Below, piece after piece: positions 14,953 to 23,600 of a stretch of DNA of 37,280 nt. Position numbers and translations under genes: made by a program. This DNA is from Sandaracinus sp. (GTDB lineage: Bacteria > Myxococcota_A > Polyangia > Polyangiales > Houyiibacteriaceae). The stretch covers positions 1 through 37,280 of the forward strand of contig PABA01000017.1 of the NCBI GenBank assembly GCA_002699025.1. The letters run 5' to 3'. The notes below the pieces were generated by a model. The model did no database searches and was not told where the DNA came from. It saw only the letters and a program-made list of their open reading frames with translations. How positions within the stretch are numbered: position 1 is the first letter of the stretch; each line of letters begins with the position of its first letter.

Positions 14953-16071
14953 TCAGGGGAGGTGGGTGCGCAGGAAGCGGAGGGCCTCCTCCGGGTAGGC
15001 CTCCGTGCTCTCGAGGTCGCCGTGGCCCCGGCCCTCGAGGACGATCAGGCGGGCGCTCGGCCAGGCGTCGGCGAGGGAGGCGCCCTGGGCGAAGGGGACG
15101 ACGCGGTCCTCGGTGCCGTGGAAGAGGAGCGCGGGGCGGTCGATGGCCTGCGCGTTGGCGGCGCTGTCGATCTCGTGCCGGAAGAGGAGGCGCACCGGGA
15201 GCCAGGGGTAGTGGTCGGCGGCGGCGTCGGAGAGGCGCGTGTAGGGGCTGACGAGGACCAGGGCGCGGACGGGGCGGTGGGCGCCGACGTGGGTGGCGAC
15301 GCCGCTCCCGAGCGAGCGGCCCCAGACGGCGATGGCGTCCGCGTCGACCTGGGGGAGCGCGGCGACGGCGTCGTAGGTGAGGAGCGCGTCCTCGAGGAGC
15401 GCCGGGCCGGAGGGGGCGCCGCCGGAGCGGCCGTAGCCTCGGTAGGCGACGAGGGCGACGTGGACGCCGGCGGCGCGGAGGGAGGGGAAGGGCTCGCGAT
15501 CCGGGTGGAGGGTCTCGGCGTTGCCGCCGAAGTAGATCAAGGCCGGGCGGGGCGCGCGGGGCTCGGCGTCGGCCGCTTCGACGCCGGCCGCTTCGACGCC
15601 AGCCGCTCGGACGCCGGGAGCCTCTCCGGCACCGTCGCCGTCGGGCTCTTCGTGCGCGGTGTCGTCTGCGTCCTCGCGCGCGGTGTCGTCTGCGTCTTCG
15701 TGCGCGGTGTCGTCTGCGTCTTCGTGCGCGGTGTCGTCTGCGTCTTCGCGCGCGGCGGGCTCGCGTGCGGCGTCTTCGCGGAATGCGTCCTCGTCGACGG
15801 AGCCTCCACCGCGCCGCTCCGTGGCGCTCGGTGCGTCGGCGGGGAGGAAGAGGCCCTCGAGCGTGTGGGCGCCGCCGGCGACGGGGACGCTCAGCGGGCG
15901 CGCGCCGTCCTCGATGGCCGCGCGCCAGGCGGCGTCCGGGAGGCGCGTGCGCTCGGGGTGGAAGAGGAGGGCGCCCTGGGCGAGGAAGAGGCCGGCGCCG
16001 ACCAGCAGGTAGCCGCCGGCGAGGAGCGCGACGAGGCGGAGGAGCGCGCGGGTCGGGCGGCGGCGGGGCAT
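14953..16071 (-). CDS. Membrane-anchored alpha/beta hydrolase with acidic repeat insert
   Basis: A 372-residue serine hydrolase resembling the ABHD13/BEM46 group. A signal anchor occupies about residues 10-32, followed by the characteristic LLFHPERTRLPD. The catalytic triad is visible: Ser253 in WGRSLGSG, Asp322 in HGTEDRVVP and His350 in GRGHGD. The oxyanion region IYFGGNAET is at 179-187. Between the first strands and the core lies an insert of about 95 residues (80-175), Asp/Glu/Ala-rich, containing four EDADDTAH/R units and two AAGVE units. This insert is not part of the family fold and is probably disordered. The active domain would be periplasmic. The gene lies downstream of the TAXI-type gene on the same strand; the substrate is unknown. 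Confidence 0.85.
   Translation of the reverse strand: MPRRRPTRALLRLVALLAGGYLLVGAGLFLAQGALLFHPERTRLPDAAWRAAIEDGARPLSVPVAGGAHTLEGLFLPADAPSATERRGGGSVDEDAFREDAAREPAAREDADDTAHEDADDTAHEDADDTAREDADDTAHEEPDGDGAGEAPGVRAAGVEAAGVEAADAEPRAPRPALIYFGGNAETLHPDREPFPSLRAAGVHVALVAYRGYGRSGGAPSGPALLEDALLTYDAVAALPQVDADAIAVWGRSLGSGVATHVGAHRPVRALVLVSPYTRLSDAAADHYPWLPVRLLFRHEIDSAANAQAIDRPALLFHGTEDRVVPFAQGASLADAWPSARLIVLEGRGHGDLESTEAYPEEALRFLRTHLP
15651..15746 (-). repeat. 24-bp in-frame minisatellite in the hydrolase gene
   Basis: Four 24-bp units of CGTGCGCGGTGTCGTCTGCG plus TCYT (plus strand) encode the acidic octapeptide EDADDTAH/R on the minus strand. The units differ at two positions only. The length keeps the frame. 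Confidence 0.9.
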
Positions 16072-16284
16072 GCGGCTCGGGACGGTTGGCGGGAGGTCGG
16101 GGATTCCGCGGGTGGGATCGGGGTGAGGTGGCGGCGGCCGCGACGGGGGCGGATCGGGGAGGTGGGTCCGTTCTCCGTGAGCGCTTCTCGGGGCTGCGGG
16201 TTGGGGGCAGGGACGTGGAGGCGAGTGTTCTCCGTGAGCTCTTCTCGGGGCCGAGGGCGTGCACGGGCACGGGATCGTCCGTCC

Positions 16285-17641
16285 TCAGTTCCTCCTGCAC
16301 CTCGCCCTGGCGGCGGGCCTTCTTCTCGAGGCGCTCGCGGGCGTGGAGGATCAGCGCGTCGAGGTGCATGCGCACGTCGCTCACGTGCAGGAGGAAGCCC
16401 GCGAGGAGCTCGTCGGAGGCCATGCGCCCGGCAGCATGTGCCTCGAGGCCGCGCGACTTGATCGCGCCGAGCCGCCGGCGGAGCCCCCAGAGCCGCTCGA
16501 GGTCGAGGGCCGCCTGCTGCTCGAGGGAGAGCGTCTCCCGCTCGAGCGCCGTGACCTCGGCGATGTAGGTCTCGAAGCCCTGGAGGCGCCGCGCGCGCCA
16601 CCAGCGCCAGCCGAGGAAGAGCGCCACCGCGAGCGAGACGAAGAAGCTCCGCAGGCTCTCCAGGTTGTCGATCACCTCCGGCGTGAGCACCTGCTCGTGG
16701 CGCGCGAGCCAGGCGGCGGCGCCCGGGTGGAGGGGCAGCTCCGGGTGCGCGAGGAGCGCGTCGGCGTCGCGCGGCAGACCGACCTGGCGGACGAAGCGCT
16801 CGTCGTAGGCGGCGCCCGTGAGGCGGCGGACGGAGCGGTCCGGGAGGCCCTCGCGGACGACGAGGAGCATGCGCGCGCCGACGGTGGGGAGGGGCTCGGG
16901 TGGGACGGCGGGCGTGACGCCGTAGGCGTAGGCGGGGAGCTCGACCTCGCGGACGCCGGCCTGGCGGAGGGCGAGGGCCTCGGCGAAGGGGAGCGGGGCG
17001 AGCCGGTAGCCGCGCTCGCGCACGAGGAACTCGGCGAAGGGGGCGGGGAGCGCGGAGACGTGGAAGACGGCGTCGGGGAGCGCGTCCTCGTCCATGTGCG
17101 TGAGGGCGTCGTTGGGGTGCTCGACGAGCGTGAGGTCGCGGCCGGGGACGAGGCCGGCGAAGCGGAGCACGTCGAGGGCGAGGCGCTGGGTGCCGCTGCC
17201 GGGGGCGCCGACGTTCACCGTGCGGCCCTTCAGCGTGCGGACCCCGTCGACCTCGCCGCGGACGAGGAGGTGGAGCGGCTCGACGACGAGCGCCGCCGCC
17301 TCGCGGACGGCCGGGCCCGCCTCGAGCCCGCCCTGGACGAGCGCCGCGTCGAGCTCGCCGGCCTGCACGGCCGCGAGGGCTTCGGTCGAGCCCTCCGTCT
17401 CGATGACCTCGAGCACGAGCTCGTGCTCGCCGGCGCCGGCCGCGAGCTGCTCGGCGAGCGTGTGACGGAGGCCGAGGGACTGGCCGCCGCTGATGCGGAG
17501 CGTGGCCGGCCCGGTGCGCAGGGCGACGGCGAGGAGCACGCCGGCGAGGGCGAGGCAGCCGAGGGCGAGCGCGGCCGTGATGCGCGGGTCGCGCGACCAG
17601 CCGCGGAGGCGAGCGAGCACGGCGAGCGGGGCGACGCGCAC
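16285..17641 (-). CDS. TAXI-type solute-binding protein with C-terminal membrane segment and cytoplasmic tail (3' end uncertain)
   Basis: The N-terminus has a membrane anchor (about 21-42). Residues 46-320 form a TAXI-family periplasmic binding domain: GGQSLGLRH near the start, NVGAPGSGTQ at 143-152, LPLHPGAAAW at 302-311. TAXI proteins normally deliver solutes to TRAP permeases, but no permease gene is nearby. A second membrane segment (331-348) and a cytoplasmic helical tail of over 100 residues follow, so a receptor or sensor role is more likely than transport. The frame has no stop where the protein should end (about residue 452): it stays open through the hydrolase gene to 14723, in arginine/proline-rich noise. 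A TGA one base out of frame sits at 16287-16285, so a single-base indel (real or a sequencing error) is suspected and that stop is used here. The start is a GTG without a strong ribosome site. Confidence 0.65.
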
Positions 17642-17674
17642 GAGCGGGAGCGTCTCATGGCGCCGGCGCCGCCG

Positions 17675-17866
17675 TCACTCGCGGTACGGCTCGTCCCGGG
17701 GAACGGCGTCCCAGGGGGACTCCCCGCGGTGGCCGTGCGGTGGCCGTCTGGGGTGACGGGCGCCGGGGGCCTCTGGCGGACCGGGTGGTCCATGGGTCGA
17801 GGGCTTCCTCGGCCCGGGCTCCCACAGGCCGCGAGCGCGATCGCCCGCGCCCAGGCGGCGTGCCAC
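17675..17866 (-). CDS. Small hypothetical protein, doubtful
   Basis: A 63-residue open frame with an ATG start in the 246-bp gap between the TAXI-type and cysteine-rich lipoprotein genes. It is rich in Pro, Arg and Gly, ends in an acidic stretch (DAVPRDEPYRE), and has no recognisable domain. Third codon positions are somewhat less GC-biased than in the neighbouring genes. It could be a real small protein or a chance frame; the latter is more likely. Confidence 0.2.
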   Translation of the reverse strand: MARRLGAGDRARGLWEPGPRKPSTHGPPGPPEAPGARHPRRPPHGHRGESPWDAVPRDEPYRE

Positions 17867-17887
17867 TTCGGAGCGCGCGCGGGCGCA

Positions 17888-18151
17888 TCAGCGGCAGGTG
17901 TACTCGGCCGGGACGCCGCCGGGGCCGCGGCACTCGCCCTCGTAGCGGGCGCAGCTCGTGGCCGGCGGCTCGAGGATCTCGTCGCCGTCCTCGCCGCAGC
18001 GGCAGATGCAGTGGACGCTCGGCGCGTGGTCGGCGCCGACGGAGAGGAGGCCCTCGCGCTCGTCGCCCTCCCAGCTCCGGCCGCAGGGGCAGTCGCCGGA
18101 GCCGAAGCAGCCGGTCAGGCCGAGGGCGAGGGCGAGCAGGGCGACGCGCAT
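17888..18151 (-). CDS. Small cysteine-rich lipoprotein
   Basis: An 87-residue protein with a compact signal peptide, MRVALLALALGLTGC, ending in a lipobox (Cys15). The mature part has eight further cysteines (CPC, HCICRC, SC, EC, TC), enough for four disulfides or a metal site, and many acidic residues. The start is the ATG at the signal peptide; the frame upstream is arginine-rich noise. No family was recognised. It lies upstream of the TAXI-type gene on the same strand, with a 246-bp gap, so co-transcription is possible but unproven. Confidence 0.7.
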   Translation of the reverse strand: MRVALLALALGLTGCFGSGDCPCGRSWEGDEREGLLSVGADHAPSVHCICRCGEDGDEILEPPATSCARYEGECRGPGGVPAEYTCR

Positions 18152-18467
18152 GGGGGCATGGTGGCACGGGCGCCGGGGGACGTCATCGTGCGTTCGGGGA
18201 GGCGAGCCGGCGGCGGGTCGCTCGGGCGGGGCGGCCGCGCGACGCTCGGTCCCACCCGCGCACCGCCGTAGCGCTTGCCCCTCCCCGGCCGACACCCTAG
18301 CCCGGATGAGTCACCTCGCGGCGTGATGCTCGTGCGAGGTTTCGGGTTCGCGATGGACTCTCGCGGAGCGAGGAACACAGGCCGTATCTCGGCGAAGCGA
18401 GAATCCGCTGCGGGCCCGAAGGAACGTGCGAGGGCGCGTCGACGGGTGACGAATCCGGACTAGACCG
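18152..18467. promoter_or_regulatory. Divergent gap with small hairpins before the ABC exporter gene
   Basis: A 316-bp gap without a supported gene, between the cysteine-rich lipoprotein and the exporter. From about 18300 it is less GC-rich and contains three small inverted repeats: ACCTCGC/GCGAGGT (18313-18340, 14-nt loop), CTCGC-GGA-GCGAG (near 18360) and TCTCG/CGAGA (near 18391). They may belong to an RNA leader or be remnants of an intergenic repeat. No clear promoter boxes were found. Confidence 0.3.
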
Positions 18468-20288
18468 ATGGCTGCCGTGCCGAGCGTGCCCCCCACCACC
18501 GCCGACGCCCCCCCGGCCGCGCGCGACGCCATGGCGAAGCCGCGGCGCATGCACCGCGTGCGGCGCGTCGGGCGCGTGCTCCGGCTGGTCGCCCCCTACC
18601 GCGCCCGCTTCGCGCTGGCGACGGTCTTCCTCCTGCTGGGCAGCGGCATCGGCCTCGTCTACCCGAAGGCCGTCGAGTACGCGATCGACGAGGGCCTGAA
18701 GGAGGGCGCCACGGGCGTGCTCGATCAGATCGCCCTCGGCCTGGTCGTGCTCTGCCTGCTCCAGGCGGGGGCCACCTGGCTGCGCCACTACCTGATGACC
18801 TGGCTCGGCGAGCGCGCCGTCACCGATCTGCGCCGCCGCGTCGTCGACCGGCTGGTCACGCTGCCGCCGGCCTGGTTCCACGAGCGCCGCACGGGCGAGC
18901 TGGTCGGGCGCGTCGCCGGCGACGTGTCGATCGTCGAGGGCGTCGTCGGCTCGGAGCTCAGCATGGCGCTCCGCAACCTGGTGCAGCTCGTCGGCGGCCT
19001 CGTGCTCCTCTTCACGACCGACGCGGGGCTGACGGCGACGATGCTGCTGGTGGTGCCGCCGCTGAGCGTGGCGGTGGTGCTCTTCGGGCGGAAGATCCGG
19101 CAGATGAGCCGCGCCATGCAGGACGAGGTCGCGGAGACGAACGGGCGCGTGCAGGAGGTGCTCGGCGCCATCGGCACGGTGCAGGCGTTCCGGCAGGAGG
19201 GGCGCGAGGCGGAGGTCTATCGCGCGGGCGTCGAGCGGGTCTTCGGCAAGGCCGTGAGCCTGGCGCGCTGGCGGGCGAGCTTCATGGCCGTGGCCTCGAC
19301 GAGCGGCTTCCTCGCGCTCGGGGTCATCCTCTGGCTCGGCGGTCGGCAGGTGGCGCGGGGCGAGGGGCTGACGGGCGGCGAGCTGACGGCCTTCTTGCTC
19401 TACACGACCCTGGTGGCGGTGGCGCTGGCGAGCCTGACGGGGCTCTGGAGCGGGCTCCAGCGCGCGGCGGGAGCGACGCAGCGGCTCTTCGAGATCATCG
19501 AGACGGTGCCGGCGATCGCGAGCCCGGAGGCGCCGGCGCCCTTCCCCGCCGAGCCGCGGCGCATCGCCTTCGAGGGGGTGCGCTTCACCTACCCGAGCCG
19601 GCCCGACGAGGAGGTGCTGCGCGGCATCGACCTCGAGGTGGCGCCGGGGGAGACGGTGGCGCTGGTGGGGCCGAGCGGGGCGGGGAAGACGACGCTGACG
19701 GCGCTGGTGCCGCGCTTCTACGACGTGCTCGCGGGGCGCGTGCGCGTGGGCGGCGTGGACGTGCGGGAGCTCGACCTCGAGGCGCTCCGCGCGCGCATCG
19801 CGCTGGTGCCGCAGGACCCGGTGCTCTTCAGCGGGACCATCGCCGAGAACATCGCCTACGGCGTGCCGGACGCGGACCGGGAGGCGATCGTGGCGGCGGC
19901 GAAGAAGGCGAACGCGCACGACTTCGTGGAGGCCTTCCCGCGGGGCTACGAGACGCCGTGCGGGGAGCGGGGCGTGCAGCTCAGCGGCGGGCAGCGGCAG
20001 CGGGTGGCGATCGCGCGGGCGATCCTCGCGGACCCGGACATCCTGATCCTCGACGAGGCGACGTCGAGCCTGGACGCCGAGAGCGAGGCGCTGATCCAGG
20101 AGGCGCTGAGCGCGCTGATGGAGGGGCGGACGACGCTGGTGATCGCGCACCGGCTGAGCACGGTGCGGGACGTGGACCGGATCGTGGTGCTCGAGGGCGG
20201 CGCGATCGCGGAGGCGGGCGACCACGAGGCGCTGATGGCGGAGGGCGGCGTGTACCGGCGGCTGGTGGAGAAGCAGCTGCAGGGTTGA
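18468..20288 (+). CDS. MsbA/TAP-like ABC exporter (fused membrane and ATPase domains)
   Basis: A 606-residue half-transporter that works as a homodimer to export lipids, peptides or drugs. Six membrane helices occupy about residues 35-325. The ATPase domain has Walker A GPSGAGKTTL (about 400-409), Q-loop VPQDPVLFSGT, signature LSGGQRQRVA (about 505), Walker B ILILDEATSSLD (about 525) and the switch histidine in IAHRLST (about 559), so it is catalytically complete. The sequence style (FYDVLAGRVRVGGVDVRELD) resembles the TAP/ABCB10/MsbA group; the cargo is unknown. The first ATG lacks a ribosome site, and an ATG at 18531 (MAKPRRMHRV) is an alternative. The gene precedes the giant macroglobulin-like genes by 328 bp, but those have their own Sec signals and do not obviously need it. 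Confidence 0.92.
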   Translation: MAAVPSVPPTTADAPPAARDAMAKPRRMHRVRRVGRVLRLVAPYRARFALATVFLLLGSGIGLVYPKAVEYAIDEGLKEGATGVLDQIALGLVVLCLLQAGATWLRHYLMTWLGERAVTDLRRRVVDRLVTLPPAWFHERRTGELVGRVAGDVSIVEGVVGSELSMALRNLVQLVGGLVLLFTTDAGLTATMLLVVPPLSVAVVLFGRKIRQMSRAMQDEVAETNGRVQEVLGAIGTVQAFRQEGREAEVYRAGVERVFGKAVSLARWRASFMAVASTSGFLALGVILWLGGRQVARGEGLTGGELTAFLLYTTLVAVALASLTGLWSGLQRAAGATQRLFEIIETVPAIASPEAPAPFPAEPRRIAFEGVRFTYPSRPDEEVLRGIDLEVAPGETVALVGPSGAGKTTLTALVPRFYDVLAGRVRVGGVDVRELDLEALRARIALVPQDPVLFSGTIAENIAYGVPDADREAIVAAAKKANAHDFVEAFPRGYETPCGERGVQLSGGQRQRVAIARAILADPDILILDEATSSLDAESEALIQEALSALMEGRTTLVIAHRLSTVRDVDRIVVLEGGAIAEAGDHEALMAEGGVYRRLVEKQLQG

Positions 20289-20310
20289 TCGAAGGGGCGG
20301 AACGGGAAGA

Positions 20311-20490
20311 CCCGTGCCCGCCACGCCCATGCCCATGCCCATGCCCGCGGGGCAGAAGAGGGGCTCGAGCGCGCTCGGTTGGGGACCGGTGCCCGTGCCC
20401 GTGGGGCAGAAGAGGGGCTCGAGCGCGCTCGGGACGCTCTTCGAGCACGAGCACGAGCACGAGGACGTGGACGAGGACGTGGACGTCGAC
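20311..20490. repeat. CCCGTG/CCCATG hexamers with a duplicated 30-bp block
   Basis: The 328-bp gap between the exporter and the first giant gene holds repeats rather than a gene. CCCGTG and CCCATG hexamers run from 20311 to 20346 and again at about 20389-20402. A 30-bp block starting GGGGCAGAAGAGGGGCTCGA occurs at 20349-20378 and 20403-20432; it contains the perfect palindrome CGAGCGCGCTCG. At 20443-20490 follow GAGCAC (three), alternating GAGGAC/GTGGAC and GTCGAC. The giant gene's own ribosome site GGGGAGG is at 20607-20613. Confidence 0.85.
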
Positions 20491-20616
20491 GATGGGGCGC
20501 GTGGAAGCGGGGGACGTCTCGATCCGCGGGCGGGGGTAGGGGCAGCGGCAGGGATTCCGCCCGACTCCATCCGGTACTCTCGGAACATCCGCCGAGGTGC
20601 GGTGTCGGGGAGGACC

Positions 20617-23600
20617 ATGCGGGGAGCGAGAGGAACGTCGCGCGGCGCGAGCGCCGCGTGGAGGACCGCGTGCGCGCTCGGCGCGCTCGTGCTGGGGGCG
20701 CCCATGCTCGGCGCGAGCGGCGTCGCGGCGCAGGCGCGGACGGGCTTCGAGGCCACGGTGCACGGCGATGGCGCCCTCCGCGCGGGTCGCACGACCCGGG
20801 TGCTCGGGCGCGCCTTCGAGGTGCGCGGGCTCGCGCGGCTCCGGCCCCTCCCCGGCGCGACGGTGCGCCTCCGCTGGGTGAGCCGCGTCGAGGGCGTCGA
20901 GCCCGGCCCCTGGGTCGAGGGCGAGGCCGACGCCCGAGGCGACTTCGCCCTCGGTGTCGCCGTGCCCGCGCACGCAGCCGACCCCTCCGAGCTCGAGCTC
21001 GAGGTCGGCGAGGGCGAGGCCCACCGCACCCTCCGCGTGCCGGTGCACGTCACGCCCGCGGAGCTCCTCCTCCTCCAGACGGACCGCCGCTTCTACGAGC
21101 CGGGCGAGACCGTCCACGCCTGGGTCCTCGCCCGCGACGCCGCTACCCGCCGGCCCCTCCCGAACACGCCGCTCCAGATCGTCCTCGGCTCGAGCGGCCT
21201 CGGCCGCGCCGGCCGCGATGTCCGCACGGGCCCCTCGGGCGCCGCCCACGTCACCTTCCCCCTGCCGCCCGGCCACCCCGCCACGACGCTCCAGGTGCGC
21301 GCCCGCGTCGGGCACGGCGAGGAGAGCGGCTCCCACCGGGCCAGCGCGACGCAGACGGTCCAGGTCGGCCGCCGCACGCGCGACCGCCTCCTCGTGACGC
21401 TCGACTGGCCCGAGACGCAGGTCCCGCCCGGCGCCCGCTTCCACCCGAAGGTCGAGGTCACGGCCCCGAGCGGCGCCCCCGCCCGCGACGCGCGCGTCTT
21501 CCTCCACGTGCAGGGCGCGGAGACGCTCCAGGCCCGCACGGACGCGGACGGCGTCGCCCGCTTCGACGCGCGCGCGCCGGCCTACCTCATCGCCGAGACG
21601 GGCCTGGTCGGCGTCCGCGCCGAGATCATGCACGCGGCCCACGGCACGGCCGAGGCCCGGCGCTCGCTCCGCCTCGCCGCCCCGCTCGCGCTCCGGGTCG
21701 AGACGGCGGTCCAAGGGGGCGCCATCGTGCCCGAGGTCCCCTCGACGCTGCTCCTCCGAATCGCCGACGCGGCCGGCGATCCGCCGGCGGAGGACACGGC
21801 CGTCACGATCACCGGGCCGGGCCTCCGCCGCCCGCTCACCCGCGGGACGGACGAGAACGGTCTCGTCGAGCTGGACGTGCGCGTGCCGCCCGGCGCCGTC
21901 GCGCCCCACGAGGGCCACCTCGGCTGCGCCCGCGGGCCGGCGGCCTTCTGGGACGTCTCCATCGCCGGGCCCCGCGCCCGCGTCCTCCGCGTCTGCGCGC
22001 CGGTCGCCCTCGACGCGCAGGTCCGCCCCGTCGCCGGCCGCCCCCTCGCCGAGCCCGGCGAGCCCCTCGAGGTGCGCCTGCTCCGCCGCCCCGCCGCGCG
22101 TCGTGCGCGGGTGCTGGTCTACGTCGCGAACGGCGCCGGCGTCGCCGCCTCCACGGTGCTCGGTCCGGGCGAGACGCGCGCCCGCTTCCCGCTCCCGGAC
22201 GCGCTCGGGCTCCATCACGTCGTCGCGCGCCCGCTCGCCGAGCCCGGCGCCGAGGTGGCCGGCGGCGTCGAGGCGATGGATCTGCTCCTCGTGCGCCCGG
22301 CCCGGCCCGCCTTCGTCGAGGCCCGCCCGACGGCGCCCCTCTATCCGGTCGGGGGCACGGCGGCCGTCGAGGTCGACACGCAGGCGGGCGCCGGACCCGG
22401 CTGGCTCGCCGTCGACGTGCGCGACCTCGCCCAGCACGGCGGCGAGCGCCCGTTCCGCGCGCACCCCTTCGCGCGCCGCTGGCGCCGGGCCCTGCTCGAG
22501 GCCGACGACGACGTCTCCCGCCGGCTGCTCCGCACCACCCTCGCCCAGCTCGCCAGCTCGGGCACCCCGCTCCACCCCTCGGCCCCGCTCCTCGACGACT
22601 TCGGCCGCGCCACCAGCGCGTCCCCGGGCCGCCGCGCCGAGGGCGTGGATCTCCGCGACCCCTTCGTCGTCGCCCGGGAGCTCGAGCGCCGCGGCGTCGC
22701 GCCGGTCCTCCGCGGCGTCGAGCGAGCGCTCGCGAACGCCGCGGATCCGGCCGCGCTCGTCGCCGGAGAAGGGCCTCGCCGACGCTTCCACCCCGAGGTC
22801 GTCGCCCGCGCCATGCCCGACCTCGAGCTCCGTACGCTCGGCGGCGCGCCCATCACCCTCGCCGCGCTCCAGGACGCGGTGCCCGAGCTCACCTTCGAGC
22901 GCGTCGCGCGCCGGGTCGCGCGCCTCCGCCTGGTGCGCGCCCTGACCGCGCTCTCCGACGCGCTCGACCCGGCCCGCGGCGGGAGCCTCCTCGACGAGCC
23001 GCCCGAGCGCTGGATCTCGCGCCTCGTGCAGGCCGGCCAGCTCGCGCCGCTCGATCTTCGCGATCCCTGGGGCGGCGCGCTCGGGCTGCGCCCGCGTCCG
23101 CGCGGCGTGCCGAGCCTCTCGCGGCGCGCGCCCGAGCTCACCCTGGCCTACCCCGGGCCGGACGGGCGTCTCGGGACGGGCGACGACGTGGTCGATCCCT
23201 TCGCGCGCGTCGTGCCGGCGGGTACGGTCTACGCCGTCGCCTCGGGCGAGGACGAGCTGATGCGCGCGCTCGCCCTGATCGCGCCCGGCGAGGCCGCGCT
23301 CCAGGCCATGCTCGAGGCCTTCACGCGCATGACGGCCGCCATGCAGGAGGCGCTGATCGCCGACGCCACGATCGCCGGCGCCACCGAGGGCCTCGCCGGG
23401 AACCTCATCGGGGACGCGCTCGGTGTCGGCGGCCTCGGCCTCGGTGGCATCGGCCACGGCGGTGGCGGCGGGAGCGGGAGCGGCTACGGGCGCGGGCGGG
23501 CCTCGCGCGTGCCGCGCATCCGCACGGGCCGCGCGTCCGTCAGCGGCGGCATGCCGGGGTCGCTCTCGGGGCTCGTTCGCGAGGAGTTCCCGGGGACGCT

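Noticed and set aside
16285-17641. TRAP transporter operon
   Set aside because: Only a TAXI-type binding protein is present; no DctQ/DctM-like membrane genes lie within the window.
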